Shown here one piece after another: positions 42,435-51,300 of a stretch of DNA of 64,000 nucleotides. Source of the stretch: JAGQIB01 sp041393395 (GTDB taxonomy: Bacteria; ARS69); NCBI GenBank assembly GCA_041393395.1, contig JAWKKG010000005.1, forward strand, positions 372,001 to 436,000, given 5' to 3'. The position numbers and the translations under genes are program-made. The notes beneath the pieces are model-generated. The model saw nothing but the letters and a program-made list of their open reading frames with translations, made no database searches and was not told where the DNA came from. Within the stretch, counting starts at the first letter, position 1; each line of letters starts with the position of its first letter.

Positions 42435-45400
42435 CGCAGCACCACGACCTTGCGCGTCTCCACCTGTCCCTCGGACTCGAAGCGGACGAAGTAGATCCCG
42501 GCCGCAACGCGACCGCCGGACGACGCGCTCCCGTCCCAGTCCACCGCGTGCGTGCCGGCCGGGAAACGCCCCCGGGCGAGCGAGGCCACGCGTCGGCCCC
42601 GGACGTCGAAGACGTCCAGCGTCACGTCGACGGCACGCGCGAGCTCGAAGTGCACGCGCGTGAGTCCGCGGGACGGGTTCGGTGACGGAGCGCGGAGCGT
42701 CACGCCGGCGCCTCCGGACACTCCGTCCGCGATGGAAGTGACCGTCGTGGTGAGCGTGACCGTCGTCGAGTCGACGGCCCCGGCGCAGTCGGTCACGACG
42801 TAGGTCAGCGTGTCCGTGCCGGGGAACGAGGGTCCCGGGAGATAGAGCAGCGTCTGGTCGCCCGCCTCGATCACCGCGGTGCCGTACGTGGGCTCGGCCG
42901 CAACGCGAACGATCCGCAACGGGTCGCCGTCCGCGTCGGTGTCGTTTGCGAGCGGTCCGACCTGCGTGATCGCCGCCAGCGCGACGGCGAACGTGTCGGG
43001 CACCGCGACCGGGAACGCGTTCGAAGGCGTCGAGGCGCGCGCGACCAGCACGAGTCCGTCGGTCGTGACCACCGGATCGAGGACGATGCCGCCCGGCAGC
43101 TGGGTCCCGGACAGGCAGTCGAACGACGCGCCGCGGTGGAGCGCCCCGCTCGCGACAGTGTCGTCGCGCAGCACGAGGAACGAGTCGCCGGCCGCGGGCG
43201 TGAAGCCGTTCGCGAGCGTGACGGACAGGCCGCCCCCGAACACCGGAGCCGTGGATCCCTCCACGATCACCTGGTCGTGGTCCACGCCGGGATCCGTTCC
43301 GCCGAGTTCGATCGACAAATCGGCGAACGGCCGGGGATCGTAGAGCCCCTCGATCGTGAGCGACGTCAACACGCCGACGGGCGCGCCCGGGCGGACCTCG
43401 CCGGCCCAGTTCGGTGTGGGGTCGGTGACGACCACGCGGCCGCGCCCCGCGATCAGCGCGTTCTCGCGGTGGGCGAGATTGCCGATCCGCAGCTCGCCGC
43501 CCGTCTGGACGACCACACGGCCGTCGTTGTCGAGCGAGCCGACCTCGAGCACGCCGGCGGCGACGCCGAGTTCTCCCGGCACGAGCGTGGCCGCGTCCCG
43601 GGCGTTCGTGAGCGCGGGATCGAACGCCGAAGTCATCGTGCCGCGCTTCTCGATCAGTCCGAAGTTCTCGAGCGTTCCCGCGCCCGTCACGTCACCGCGT
43701 ACGATCCACGATCCCGCCGACTCGTTCGTCGAGGCGGCGCCCACCCGGAGCTCCGCGCCGGGATCGACGTCGACGTCGGCCCGGTTCACGATTCCCGCGG
43801 CGAGGCGAAGGACGCCACTCGTGACCGTCAGATGGCCGATGGCGCCGGCCGCGTCGTCCCGGTCGTTCGTCATCGGGGTGAACGCGGTCGCGGTGGTGGC
43901 GGCCGACGCCGCGACCGACCCGACGTTCGACAGACCGTCGCCGGCGTCGTACTCGTCCAGGGTCCCGTTCAGCTGGAACGTGCCGGTGCGCTCGACGCGA
44001 ACGTCCGCGCGCAACGTCGCGCCCTCGGCGACCTCGAGTGTTCCGTGGTTGGCCAGGGGCTGGGAGAGCGACAGAACACCGGATTCGACGACGACGCCGG
44101 ACGATGCACCGCCTCCGCGCGCGAGGGCAGCACCGCCGGCCGCGGCGGCCTCCGCGATCTCGACGGCCACCCCCTCGACCTCGGTGCTGTCGCTGCCGCA
44201 GTCGAAGGTGGACGTCCATGCTCCCTGGATCAGGATCGTTCCTGCGCCGTGCATCCGGCCGCCACAGGTCCACAAGCGGCCCGTCGGCAGGATCAGCATC
44301 GTCGGCAGCCCCGGATCGGGATCGCACAGCTCGATGTCTCCGCCGTTCAGCTGGGTCCCGCCCCCATACGACGTCGTTTGATCCGCCGTGCGTCCCAGCG
44401 CCGCGCACGATGTCCGGAGTGCGCCCCCCGGACCCACGTACAACGAGTCGACTCCAGCGCCCTCGGGGCACTGCGTGATGAAGGAGACGTCCGCCGTTCC
44501 GCCGACAATCTCCACGACTCCCTCGGCGAGCTGGACGTGCGAGGTCGAGTCGGGAATCGTGCCCGGGCTCCAGTTCGCCGGAGCGAACCAGTCGAAGTTG
44601 CCGGAAGCTCCCGTCCACACGTGGACCGGGCCGCATCCCGCACCGAGCGCACCGATGCGCTGGCCGCAGGCGTTGTTCGCGGCCAGGTTCGGAGAGTTCG
44701 CGGCGAGCGTGTAGTCGCCGTCCGTCCACGCGGACCCCTCGCGGAAGTTCGCGGGCAGGCAGAAGTGGGGATTCTCGAAGACGTTCGTCCCGGCGTACGT
44801 CACGTTCCCCGTGCCGCCGACGCCGGAGCTGTCGATGTTGCAGCACGTGAACGAGAGCGAACCGGTCACGCTCATCACCACACCGTCTTCTTCCGCCCCG
44901 GCGGCCGAGGGATTGCCCCACAGGATCGTGCGCACGAGAGCCACGCTCGTGAGGGCATCGATGACCGCGAGCCCCCCTCCGCCGGTCTCGATTCCCCCGT
45001 TGTACGACCGGTTGCCCGTGATCGTGCACGCGGTGAACGTCGCGGACCCGCCGCCCGCGATCACACCGCCTCCGCCGTACGTTCCCGAGCTGTTGCCGAC
45101 GATCACCGTCGCGAGAACCGACAGCACGTCGCTCGCTCCGAGCTCGGCGTGGATTCCGCCGCTGCGCCCGGTCGCCTCGTTCTCCACGACGAAGCAACCC
45201 TCGATCGTGGGCGACGCGCCCGAGACCCACACGCCGGCGCCGTCGCCGGACGCCTGGTTCGCGGCGATCGTGCAGTCGAGAATCGTCGGGGCACTCCCCG
45301 CGGAAACGGTCACCGCGCGTTCGCATCCCGTGATCGTGAACCCCTCGACAACAGTGCCCGCGGGTTCCCCATCGTCGAAGACCAAACCCGGCCCGGTCCC

Positions 45401-45670
45401 GTCGCCCTGGATGATCGTGAGGTCCGCGCCCGAGATCGACTGCAGGAGGACGTCCTTGCCGTCGAAGTTCAGATTCGTGTTGCCGGCGCCCGCGTACGTT
45501 CCGGCCACGACCCGTACCGTGTCGCCGGCGGCGACCGCGTCGAGACCCGCCTGGATCGTGAGGTAGTCGCCGCCGCCCGCGCCGTCGACGGTGACGGTGG
45601 TCGCGCGGGCGCCCCCCGGAAGGAGAGCGACCGCAATTGCAGAGAGTGAGAGCAGGGACCTGGCGCTCAT
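42431..45670 (-). CDS. Large right-handed beta-helix surface protein with FlgD-like C-terminal domain
   Basis: The 1,079-aa protein has a signal peptide (LLSLSAIAVALLPGGARA). An N-terminal pectate-lyase-like beta-helix follows (VDGAGGGDYLTIQAGLDAV, then VLLQSISGADLTIIQG, PTILDCTIAANQAS). Then come glycine-rich beta-helix repeats (VESGVLSLSQPLANHGTLEV), a cadherin-like unit (PLANDTDADGDPLRIV, PGTDTLTYVVTDCAG) and the FlgD/Ig domain (PSPNPSRGLTRVHFEL...VDWDGSASSGGRVAAGIYF). No catalytic residues of pectate lyases were recognised. It is translationally coupled to the kinase gene downstream. Confidence 0.82.
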   Translation of the reverse strand: MSARSLLSLSAIAVALLPGGARATTVTVDGAGGGDYLTIQAGLDAVAAGDTVRVVAGTYAGAGNTNLNFDGKDVLLQSISGADLTIIQGDGTGPGLVFDDGEPAGTVVEGFTITGCERAVTVSAGSAPTILDCTIAANQASGDGAGVWVSGASPTIEGCFVVENEATGRSGGIHAELGASDVLSVLATVIVGNSSGTYGGGGVIAGGGSATFTACTITGNRSYNGGIETGGGGLAVIDALTSVALVRTILWGNPSAAGAEEDGVVMSVTGSLSFTCCNIDSSGVGGTGNVTYAGTNVFENPHFCLPANFREGSAWTDGDYTLAANSPNLAANNACGQRIGALGAGCGPVHVWTGASGNFDWFAPANWSPGTIPDSTSHVQLAEGVVEIVGGTADVSFITQCPEGAGVDSLYVGPGGALRTSCAALGRTADQTTSYGGGTQLNGGDIELCDPDPGLPTMLILPTGRLWTCGGRMHGAGTILIQGAWTSTFDCGSDSTEVEGVAVEIAEAAAAGGAALARGGGASSGVVVESGVLSLSQPLANHGTLEVAEGATLRADVRVERTGTFQLNGTLDEYDAGDGLSNVGSVAASAATTATAFTPMTNDRDDAAGAIGHLTVTSGVLRLAAGIVNRADVDVDPGAELRVGAASTNESAGSWIVRGDVTGAGTLENFGLIEKRGTMTSAFDPALTNARDAATLVPGELGVAAGVLEVGSLDNDGRVVVQTGGELRIGNLAHRENALIAGRGRVVVTDPTPNWAGEVRPGAPVGVLTSLTIEGLYDPRPFADLSIELGGTDPGVDHDQVIVEGSTAPVFGGGLSVTLANGFTPAAGDSFLVLRDDTVASGALHRGASFDCLSGTQLPGGIVLDPVVTTDGLVLVARASTPSNAFPVAVPDTFAVALAAITQVGPLANDTDADGDPLRIVRVAAEPTYGTAVIEAGDQTLLYLPGPSFPGTDTLTYVVTDCAGAVDSTTVTLTTTVTSIADGVSGGAGVTLRAPSPNPSRGLTRVHFELARAVDVTLDVFDVRGRRVASLARGRFPAGTHAVDWDGSASSGGRVAAGIYFVRFESEGQVETRKVVVLR

Positions 45671-45766
45671 GGCTGTACTCCGGGATCTGAGGGTTCTACA
45701 ATCCCGGACCGATGCGACCGCACACGGATCGTCGGGCCGGCTGTCGATCCATGCGCAAAGTGACCC

Positions 45767-46363
45767 GTGTCGTTGCAATCTTCATCCGGCAAGGCGCAGG
45801 AGACGATCGTGGGTCGAGAAGCCCCATCCGACCTGTCCCGACTCCTGCGCAGCCCCGCGTCGGGGGATCGGGAAGAGGCCCTCTTCCGTCTCGCCTACGC
45901 GGAGCTGCGGGAGCTCGCCGGTAGCATCATGCGACGGGAGCGAGAGTATCACACCCTCCAGCCCACCGCCCTCGTGCACGAGGCGTACCTCCGGCTCGCC
46001 GGGAGCGAGACCTGGGAAGGGCGCGCCCACTTCTTTGCCGCGGCGGCCCGGGCGATGCGACGGGTCCTCGTGGACCATGCCCGGCGCCGCGACGCCGAGA
46101 AGCGGGGCGGTCCCGACCTGCGACGGGTCACGTTCGAGGAGGACCTTCACGGGCGCGAGGGAGGCACGCTCGACGTGCTCGCCCTGGACCAGGCCCTCGA
46201 CCGCCTCGCCGGCCTCGATCCGCGAATGCATCGCGTGGTGGAGATGAAGCTGTTCGCCGGTTTGACCGCTCGGGAGATCGCCGACGTACTCGGCGTCTCG
46301 AAACGCACGGTAGACGGCGAGTGGTCCTTTGCCCGGAAGTGGCTGGCCGACCAGCTCTCCTGA
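45767..46363 (+). CDS. ECF sigma factor of the kinase-associated (TIGR02999-like) family
   Basis: The 198-aa protein has the typical start of this family (SDLSRLLRSPASGDREEALFRL, YAELRELAGSIMRRERE), then TLQPTALVHEAYLRLAG, HFFAAAARAMRRVLVDHARRR and region 4 LAGLDPRMHRVVEMKLFAGL, LTAREIADVLGVSKRTVDGEW. These sigma factors are usually encoded next to Ser/Thr kinases with C-terminal TPRs, as here across the divergent 96-bp gap. Phosphorylation by the kinase is a plausible control. GTG 45767 has no clear Shine-Dalgarno site, so the exact start is uncertain. Confidence 0.85.
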   Translation: MSLQSSSGKAQETIVGREAPSDLSRLLRSPASGDREEALFRLAYAELRELAGSIMRREREYHTLQPTALVHEAYLRLAGSETWEGRAHFFAAAARAMRRVLVDHARRRDAEKRGGPDLRRVTFEEDLHGREGGTLDVLALDQALDRLAGLDPRMHRVVEMKLFAGLTAREIADVLGVSKRTVDGEWSFARKWLADQLS

Positions 46364-46490
46364 TCCGGTGCCGGGCCTCGGCCGCGCGGCCGGTGCCTCG
46401 ATGCAACATCCTCGCCTTCGCTGCGCATGGGACGGCAGCCCACGCTCCCTGTCGTGGGATCCCGACCACCCCCAGCGAGGAGAGGATGAC

Positions 46491-48698
46491 ATGCGAGTCA
46501 CCCATCTCGTTTCCCGTTTGGCTGCAGTCGTCGCGCTCGTCGCGATCGCGGGCGGATTCGTCCCGCCGGGCGCGCAGGCGCAGGTCCTCAAGTACTTCGG
46601 TGACTTCAAGGCGATCCCCAGCTCGAGGGCCGTGTCGCTCGGCCTTTCCGGTCTCGCGTCCGACTCCACCGCGTGGCTGTTCCCCGAGGGCGTCCAGGTC
46701 GAGCTCACGTCGCCGCTCGCGCTCGACATCACGTCTCCCGGCACGTACGGCGAGCCGCTGACCCCGGGCGACGTGCCCGCCGGGGAGTACGTCACGAGCT
46801 ACATGCTCCACTGGGATCGCGCCGCCAGCGCGGGAGATCCCACGTTCTACCAGGGACGCGTGCGGTTCGACGGGGAGATCCTCGGCCTGATCCTGACCGA
46901 CGCGAGCCTCGACGCTTCCGACTCCGTCCTCGGCCTGGCGATGACGTATCCCGGGACCAATCGCCAGCTCGAGCTCTCGACCGGGGTAGACTCGGTGCAG
47001 TGGACGCCCGACAACGTCATCCGCATCGACGCGCGCTCGACGTCGGCGACGGACGAGATCCGGGTCATCCTCCGCGCCCCCAGCCGGAATGTCTCGTTCT
47101 CGATCACCGCGGGCGGCCCTTCCGTCGGCATGAGCCCGTCGTTCGGTCCGGGGGCGCTCGATGAGCACTCCATCCTCACGCCGGGGCCGGCGGGCGCTCC
47201 CGGTCCCAATCCGGCCTCTTCCACCACGGGCATCCCTCCCGGCGTGATGCGCGACGTCGCAACGTTGCTCGCGGGAACGGACGGCGTGCGGGAGGTCGAT
47301 GCGCTGTCGTTCGGGCACGACTTCGGTGGTCAGCTGCACTTCTCGGTCGACGAGTACGCGTCCGGGGTCCTGGACAGCGTGGGGCTCTACCCGGAGGGCG
47401 TGCTCGTCGACGCGGAAGCATCGGCCGACCTGTTCCGGTACCGGGGTCCGCTCTTCGCGGACACGACGAGAAGCTGGGGCAACCGGCAGGAACACGACGG
47501 GGACGGCTCGGCGGCGGCAGGCTACGGGCTCGTCGAACCGAATCCACCCTTGCCCGGCGCGGGCGACCACGGAGATGACGTCGACGGCGTGGACGTCGGC
47601 ACGACGGTGTCCGAGGTGGCCGGACGCTGCTTCTTCTCGCTCGATGCGGCCTTCATCGACATGGCGGAAGGCCTGAGCTCTCCGCCGAACTACGGGTCGG
47701 CCGCCGCCAACATGGTGGGGCCGGGCGACATCCTGACCGGGATCCCGGGATTCCTGCCGTCGGTGTACGTCAGCGCGAGCGAGCTGGGCCTCGAGACCGC
47801 CCAGGGCGAGGACGACGTCAACGGCATCGCGATCTGGGACGACGGCGACGGCGAGTACCAGCCCGGCACCGATCGTGTTCTCTTCACGCTGCGTCGCGGC
47901 TCGTGGACCGTGGAGCACGCCGTGCCCGACAGCCGGCTCGGTCTGCCGATCACCGAGTCCGACATCCTGCGCCCGGGAAGCCCGCCGGCGATCGTGGTGC
48001 CGGGAGAGGCGATGGGCCTGTGCACCCGCAGGAACTGCGTGGGGAGCGACGGCGTCTGGGACGACGTCAACGCGATCGACCGGTACCCGAACGGGCTCGC
48101 CCCCATCGCGAACGACGATCGCGTCAATCCGATCCCGCCGGGCAGCTCGGTCATCATCGACGTGCTCGCGAATGACGCGTCGCTGATCGGACAGACGGTA
48201 GGCGAGATCGCGATCATGCAGCTGCCGGAGTGGCTCGTCGAGGTGCTGCCCGACCAGAAGGTGCTGTACACCCACATGCCCGGCGCCACGAGCGGCGCCG
48301 ATACCCTGGACACGTTCACGTACGTCTACATCGACACGGCCGGCGAGGTGTCGGCGGAGGCCACGGTGACGATCCCGATCGCGTCGGCGGTCGGTGTGGA
48401 GGAGTTCGGAGACGCGAGCAACCACGCGCTGCGGAGCCTCGGCCCGAACCCGTTCCGGTCCGGGACCTCGTTCTCGGTCTCCGCGCGAAGCGGCGGCCGG
48501 GCGACCCTCGCCGTGTACTCGGTGTCGGGGCGACTGGTCCGCCAGCTCCTCGATCGCGAAGTCACCGCGGGATGGCGCGGCGAGGTCGAGTGGGACGGCA
48601 ATGACGCGAGCGGGCAGGCCGTGGCCGCGGGCGTCTACCTGGTGCGTCTCGTGACGCCCGAGGGCACGACTCAGGTGCGGACGGTGCGGCTGCGCTGA
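46491..48698 (+). CDS. Secreted protein with cadherin-like and FlgD-like C-terminal domains
   Basis: The 735-aa protein starts at ATG 46491 with GAGGAGAGG upstream. It has a signal peptide (VVALVAIAGGFVPPGAQAQ). I do not recognise the first ~530 residues, which contain blocks such as DGDGSAAAGYGLVEPNPPLP and EDDVNGIAIWDDGDGEY. A 'NDD...VLAND' cadherin/Big_9-like unit follows (PIANDDRVNPIPPGSSVIID), then the FlgD/Ig domain (GPNPFRSGTSFSVSARSG...WDGNDASGQAVAAGVYLVRL). It is probably displayed on the surface. Confidence 0.75.
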   Translation: MRVTHLVSRLAAVVALVAIAGGFVPPGAQAQVLKYFGDFKAIPSSRAVSLGLSGLASDSTAWLFPEGVQVELTSPLALDITSPGTYGEPLTPGDVPAGEYVTSYMLHWDRAASAGDPTFYQGRVRFDGEILGLILTDASLDASDSVLGLAMTYPGTNRQLELSTGVDSVQWTPDNVIRIDARSTSATDEIRVILRAPSRNVSFSITAGGPSVGMSPSFGPGALDEHSILTPGPAGAPGPNPASSTTGIPPGVMRDVATLLAGTDGVREVDALSFGHDFGGQLHFSVDEYASGVLDSVGLYPEGVLVDAEASADLFRYRGPLFADTTRSWGNRQEHDGDGSAAAGYGLVEPNPPLPGAGDHGDDVDGVDVGTTVSEVAGRCFFSLDAAFIDMAEGLSSPPNYGSAAANMVGPGDILTGIPGFLPSVYVSASELGLETAQGEDDVNGIAIWDDGDGEYQPGTDRVLFTLRRGSWTVEHAVPDSRLGLPITESDILRPGSPPAIVVPGEAMGLCTRRNCVGSDGVWDDVNAIDRYPNGLAPIANDDRVNPIPPGSSVIIDVLANDASLIGQTVGEIAIMQLPEWLVEVLPDQKVLYTHMPGATSGADTLDTFTYVYIDTAGEVSAEATVTIPIASAVGVEEFGDASNHALRSLGPNPFRSGTSFSVSARSGGRATLAVYSVSGRLVRQLLDREVTAGWRGEVEWDGNDASGQAVAAGVYLVRLVTPEGTTQVRTVRLR

Positions 48699-48729
48699 GG
48701 ATGCGGCTGCAGTGAGATGAAATGGAGTG

Positions 48730-49218
48730 ATGCGGTCAGGACCCCACCCTCCGGATCTCCGGGGGGTGGGGCTGGTCGCCCTCGTGGCGGCTCTGGCTCC
48801 CGGCGCGCCCGTGCCGCGGGTCGTGGCCGTGAGTCCGGGCGCGTGTCGCAGTCTGTGTGGTGGGGAAGTGGCGGCGAGCGACGATGACTGCGTGATGGTG
48901 TGCGGCGGGACGAGCGGTGGCGGGACGGCGGCGAGTGGAGCGTGCGGCCGGTCCTGCGAGTCGGCGTGCTCGACGGGTGGTGCGGCCGAGGATTCCTGCG
49001 GTGGCGACGAGGACGCGAGCGCGGATGGTTCCTCCGCGGCGACGCACCGGACTCTGCGCTGCGAGCTGTGCGTGTGCTGCCAGTGCGGCCTCGGCGAGCT
49101 CGGCCCGCCGGCGGAGCTCGCGGCCCCGTTCTCTCAGGAACAGATCTTCTTCCGGGGCAGCGACTCGCTCGACTCCGTCGAACGGGAGCCCGCTTCCCCG
49201 CCCCCGCGCCTGGCGTGA
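48730..49218 (+). CDS. Cysteine-rich secreted protein, unknown
   Basis: The 162-aa protein starts at ATG 48730. The N-terminus is only moderately hydrophobic (GVGLVALVAALAPGAPVPRVV). The centre is very rich in Cys, Gly, Ser and Asp, with CRSLCGG, CVMVCGG, CGRSCESACSTGG and then CELCVCCQCGLGELG, over a dozen cysteines in total. This suggests many disulfides or metal binding. I know no family. It lies 31 nt after the surface-protein gene and just before another small Cys-rich secreted peptide, so the two may work together. Confidence 0.5.
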   Translation: MRSGPHPPDLRGVGLVALVAALAPGAPVPRVVAVSPGACRSLCGGEVAASDDDCVMVCGGTSGGGTAASGACGRSCESACSTGGAAEDSCGGDEDASADGSSAATHRTLRCELCVCCQCGLGELGPPAELAAPFSQEQIFFRGSDSLDSVEREPASPPPRLA

Positions 49219-49296
49219 CGCGCGTCGGGTCGGCCGGCGCCGCGAGACGCGCGGCGGCCGCGACGACCCGTACCTGTCAGCCAGGAGTACCCAGCC

Positions 49297-49464
49297 ATGA
49301 AGAAGTGGATTCTGGCCCTCGCGGCGGTCGCCGCGCTGGGCACGAGCGCGCTCGCGCTCACGGGTTCGAAAGCGCAGCCGGAGGCGCCGGTCCAGTGCGG
49401 GCCGTGTGATCCGTCGAGCTGTGGGCCCTGTGATCCGGGGCAGTGCTGCTTGCAGGATCAGTAG
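49297..49464 (+). CDS. 55-aa secreted cysteine-rich peptide
   Basis: This short gene has ATG 49297, an AGGAG Shine-Dalgarno site 10 nt upstream and a TAG stop at 49462-49464. The product begins with a clean signal peptide (MKKWILALAAVAALGTSALA). After likely cleavage, a ~30-residue mature peptide ends in CGPCDPSSCGPCDPGQCC, six cysteines in 18 residues with a duplicated CGPCDP unit. A strong hairpin follows at 49494. Metal chelation, a disulfide knot or a toxin/bacteriocin are all possible; I know no match. Confidence 0.6.
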   Translation: MKKWILALAAVAALGTSALALTGSKAQPEAPVQCGPCDPSSCGPCDPGQCCLQDQ

Positions 49465-49493
49465 GTAGGTGGACACCGTGTGAGACGGTGAAG

Positions 49494-49525
49494 GCGCGCC
49501 CGGGGGCTCTGGCTTCCGGGCGCGC
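49494..49525 (+). terminator. Terminator after the cysteine-rich peptide gene
   Basis: GCGCGCCCGG and CCGGGCGCGC form a perfect 10-bp stem with a 12-nt loop, followed by the T-containing tract TGTGTGTTT. Confidence 0.7.
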
Positions 49526-49649
49526 TGTGTGTTTGGGGGGGCGTGGAGGCGGATGTCGGGGGGCGATGGAGACAGGCAGGCGGGCCAGAGGGCGGTCTGA
49601 GGGAAATCTAAAGGGGAGTCCGGGGAGAGGCGGGCCGGGTGGCGAGGGC

Positions 49650-49678
49650 TTGACGGGTGCTGATGGGGGCGGTAGGTT
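49650..49678 (+). promoter_or_regulatory. Sigma-70-type promoter of the tRNA-fMet gene
   Basis: TTGACG (49650-49655) and TAGGTT (49673-49678) are separated by exactly 17 nt, placing the transcription start a few bases before the mature tRNA 5' end at 49690. Confidence 0.65.
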
Positions 49679-49689
49679 CCCTGGCACAT

Positions 49690-49766
<77 letters not shown>

Positions 49767-49775
49767 ATTTCGGAG

Positions 49776-49806
49776 GGCCCGTAACTCGTTGAGTTGCGGG
49801 CCTTTT
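49776..49806 (+). terminator. Intrinsic terminator of the tRNA-fMet gene
   Basis: GGCCCGTAACTC and GAGTTGCGGGCC form a 12-bp stem (one mismatch) with a 3-nt loop, followed by TTTT. It lies 9 nt after the tRNA CCA end. Confidence 0.85.
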
Positions 49807-50008
49807 CGCGTTTCGGGGCGGTGGTCTGCGGAGGCCCGAAATCCGGCGTCTCAACTATGTCTCCACTGACCAGCGCTCGGGCCCCGGCCAACGCCCGCCC
49901 GGTGCCCCGAACCCGTTCAGCGGCTCCATTCCGGCCGACCCCGCGGAGCTGCCTGTTCCGCGCCAGCAGTTGCCCGACTCCGCGCGAAAGGCGGGCCGTG
50001 CAGCAATC

Positions 50009-50025
50009 TTCAAGTTTGGTAGAGG
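50009..50025 (+). repeat. 17-nt upstream element, copy 1 (TTCAAGTTTGGTAGAGG)
   Basis: It matches 16 of 17 nt with a second copy at 51146-51162. Both copies lie upstream of small-gene units in the same orientation, 71 and 139 nt before the start codons. It could be a promoter or regulator-binding element. The rest of 49807-50095 shows no gene I can support. Confidence 0.6.
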
Positions 50026-50095
50026 CTCTGCGGTGGCGGCGAGGTCTAGGATGGCAATTGTTGGCACTTTCCACGTCGCGAAGGGGGAGGTCGTC

Positions 50096-50962
50096 GTGCT
50101 GAGCTACAATCCCGATCCCAACCGCGAGAACCCCGTGCTCGGGATCCTCGCGTCGATGCTTGCCGAGCACATCTTCGGCGGCGAGTACGTGGACGGCCGC
50201 GGCCCGAAGTCGAAGCGGACGATCGAGCTGGCGGTGCGTTCCGCCGTGCAGGAAGCCCTGGTCAACATCTACGGCAGCAAGATGGCGGACTGGCAGGACG
50301 CGCTCGGCGTCAGTCCGCCGACCGCCTACAAGCTGCAGAAGGAGATGAAGGACCGTCGCCTCTCCTCGATGAAGATCATGGCCATCGTCGCCGGGTCGCT
50401 CTCGGGGCGCAGCGGCAGCCTGGAAGACCTGTCCCAGAAGGCGATCGACGCGGTGAAGCGGAAGCTCTGGGCCGAGTCGTCCACGCCGCTCGACGTGGAG
50501 ACGGTGCAGCAGCTCGAGGAGCACGTTCGGCAGCAGGTCAAGGCGCTCCTGGCCGGAGTCCGGGCCGTGGATGAGCACTTCGATGTTCCCCAGGAGATCG
50601 ACCTGCAGAAGCAGTTCGAGGGTCTCGAAGAGCGGTGCCGCTTCTACGCCAACATCTTCGTCCGTGCTCTCCGGGCCAAGATGGACGAGGGAAACCGCGC
50701 GGCGATCTACCGCTGGGAGCATCGGTTCCCGTCCAAGGACGACATCGGGACCTTCTCCGACTTGATGTACGACATGGAAGGCCTCGTGGGATCGGCCGTC
50801 GAGCAGGGCGACCCGGCCGCGGTCCACGCGGCGATGGACATGCTACGGAAGGCGGTCGAGAGCAACCGCGAGAAGGGAAGGGGCATCAAGAAGGGCTTGG
50901 TGTACGTCGTCGACTCGATGGGCGCGATCGCCTACCGCGAAAAGGAGGTTCATGATGACTAG
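50096..50962 (+). CDS. Unknown protein with helix-turn-helix-like segment
   Basis: GTG 50096 is preferred because a strong GGGGGAGG lies 6 nt upstream; ATG 50051 or TTG 49970 would extend it. The 288-aa product starts LSYNPDPNRENPVLGILASM. The segment WQDALGVSPPTAYKLQKEMK resembles a helix-turn-helix, and the following ~180 residues are helical with heptad-like stretches (VETVQQLEEHVRQQVKALL). No enzyme motif is seen. As the first gene of the small-gene run after tRNA-fMet it may be a regulator of the run. It overlaps the next small membrane-protein gene. Confidence 0.55.
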   Translation: MLSYNPDPNRENPVLGILASMLAEHIFGGEYVDGRGPKSKRTIELAVRSAVQEALVNIYGSKMADWQDALGVSPPTAYKLQKEMKDRRLSSMKIMAIVAGSLSGRSGSLEDLSQKAIDAVKRKLWAESSTPLDVETVQQLEEHVRQQVKALLAGVRAVDEHFDVPQEIDLQKQFEGLEERCRFYANIFVRALRAKMDEGNRAAIYRWEHRFPSKDDIGTFSDLMYDMEGLVGSAVEQGDPAAVHAAMDMLRKAVESNREKGRGIKKGLVYVVDSMGAIAYREKEVHDD

Positions 50963-51086
50963 GAATCTGGTGGCCGCCGCCACGGGATTGGCGATCCTGC
51001 TCTACATCGTGATCGGACATGATCCCGCGGAGTCGAGGTGCCTCGATACACGGCCCGTTGCCGAGCGGAGCGTCGGCGACCGGTAA
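50952..51086 (+). CDS. 44-aa single-span membrane peptide
   Basis: ATG 50952 lies inside the end of the preceding gene, with a perfect AAAGGAGG Shine-Dalgarno site before it; TAA is at 51084-51086. The product has one hydrophobic segment (LVAAATGLAILLYIVIG), then a short polar tail with one Cys. The strong ribosome site and coupling support real translation. A terminator follows at 51121. Function unknown; it could be a membrane anchor or small toxin-like peptide. Confidence 0.5.
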   Translation: MMTRNLVAAATGLAILLYIVIGHDPAESRCLDTRPVAERSVGDR

Positions 51087-51120
51087 CGGGACGAACCGCC
51101 AGCGTAACCCCCGATCGAAG

Positions 51121-51154
51121 GGGCCCCGAGACATCGGGGCCCCTTTCAATTTTG
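51121..51154 (+). terminator. Intrinsic terminator
   Basis: GGGGCCCCGA and TCGGGGCCCC form a perfect 10-bp stem with a 4-nt loop, followed by TTTCAATTTT. It ends the 50096/50952 unit and directly abuts copy 2 of the upstream element. Confidence 0.88.
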
Positions 51155-51162
51155 GTAGAGGT
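51146..51162 (+). repeat. 17-nt upstream element, copy 2 (TTCAATTTTGGTAGAGG)
   Basis: This copy differs by one base from copy 1 at 50009-50025. It sits immediately behind the terminator stem and ahead of the 51301 gene. Confidence 0.6.
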
Positions 51163-51300
51163 CTTTGTCAACTCGACGGAATGAACTTCGGTACTCCGAA
51201 CGCTACGATCTATTCATCAGGTAGGACGGACCGGGGGACACTCCTCGCACCCCGCGTTCCGCGGAAAACAAGCCGGGGAGGGAAAGGAGGACAACTGGAA

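Noticed and set aside
51181..51300. Longer N-terminus for the 67-aa secreted protein (ATG 51181)
   Set aside because: It would place the signal peptide 40 residues inside the protein. The AAAGGAGG site before ATG 51301 makes that start far better.
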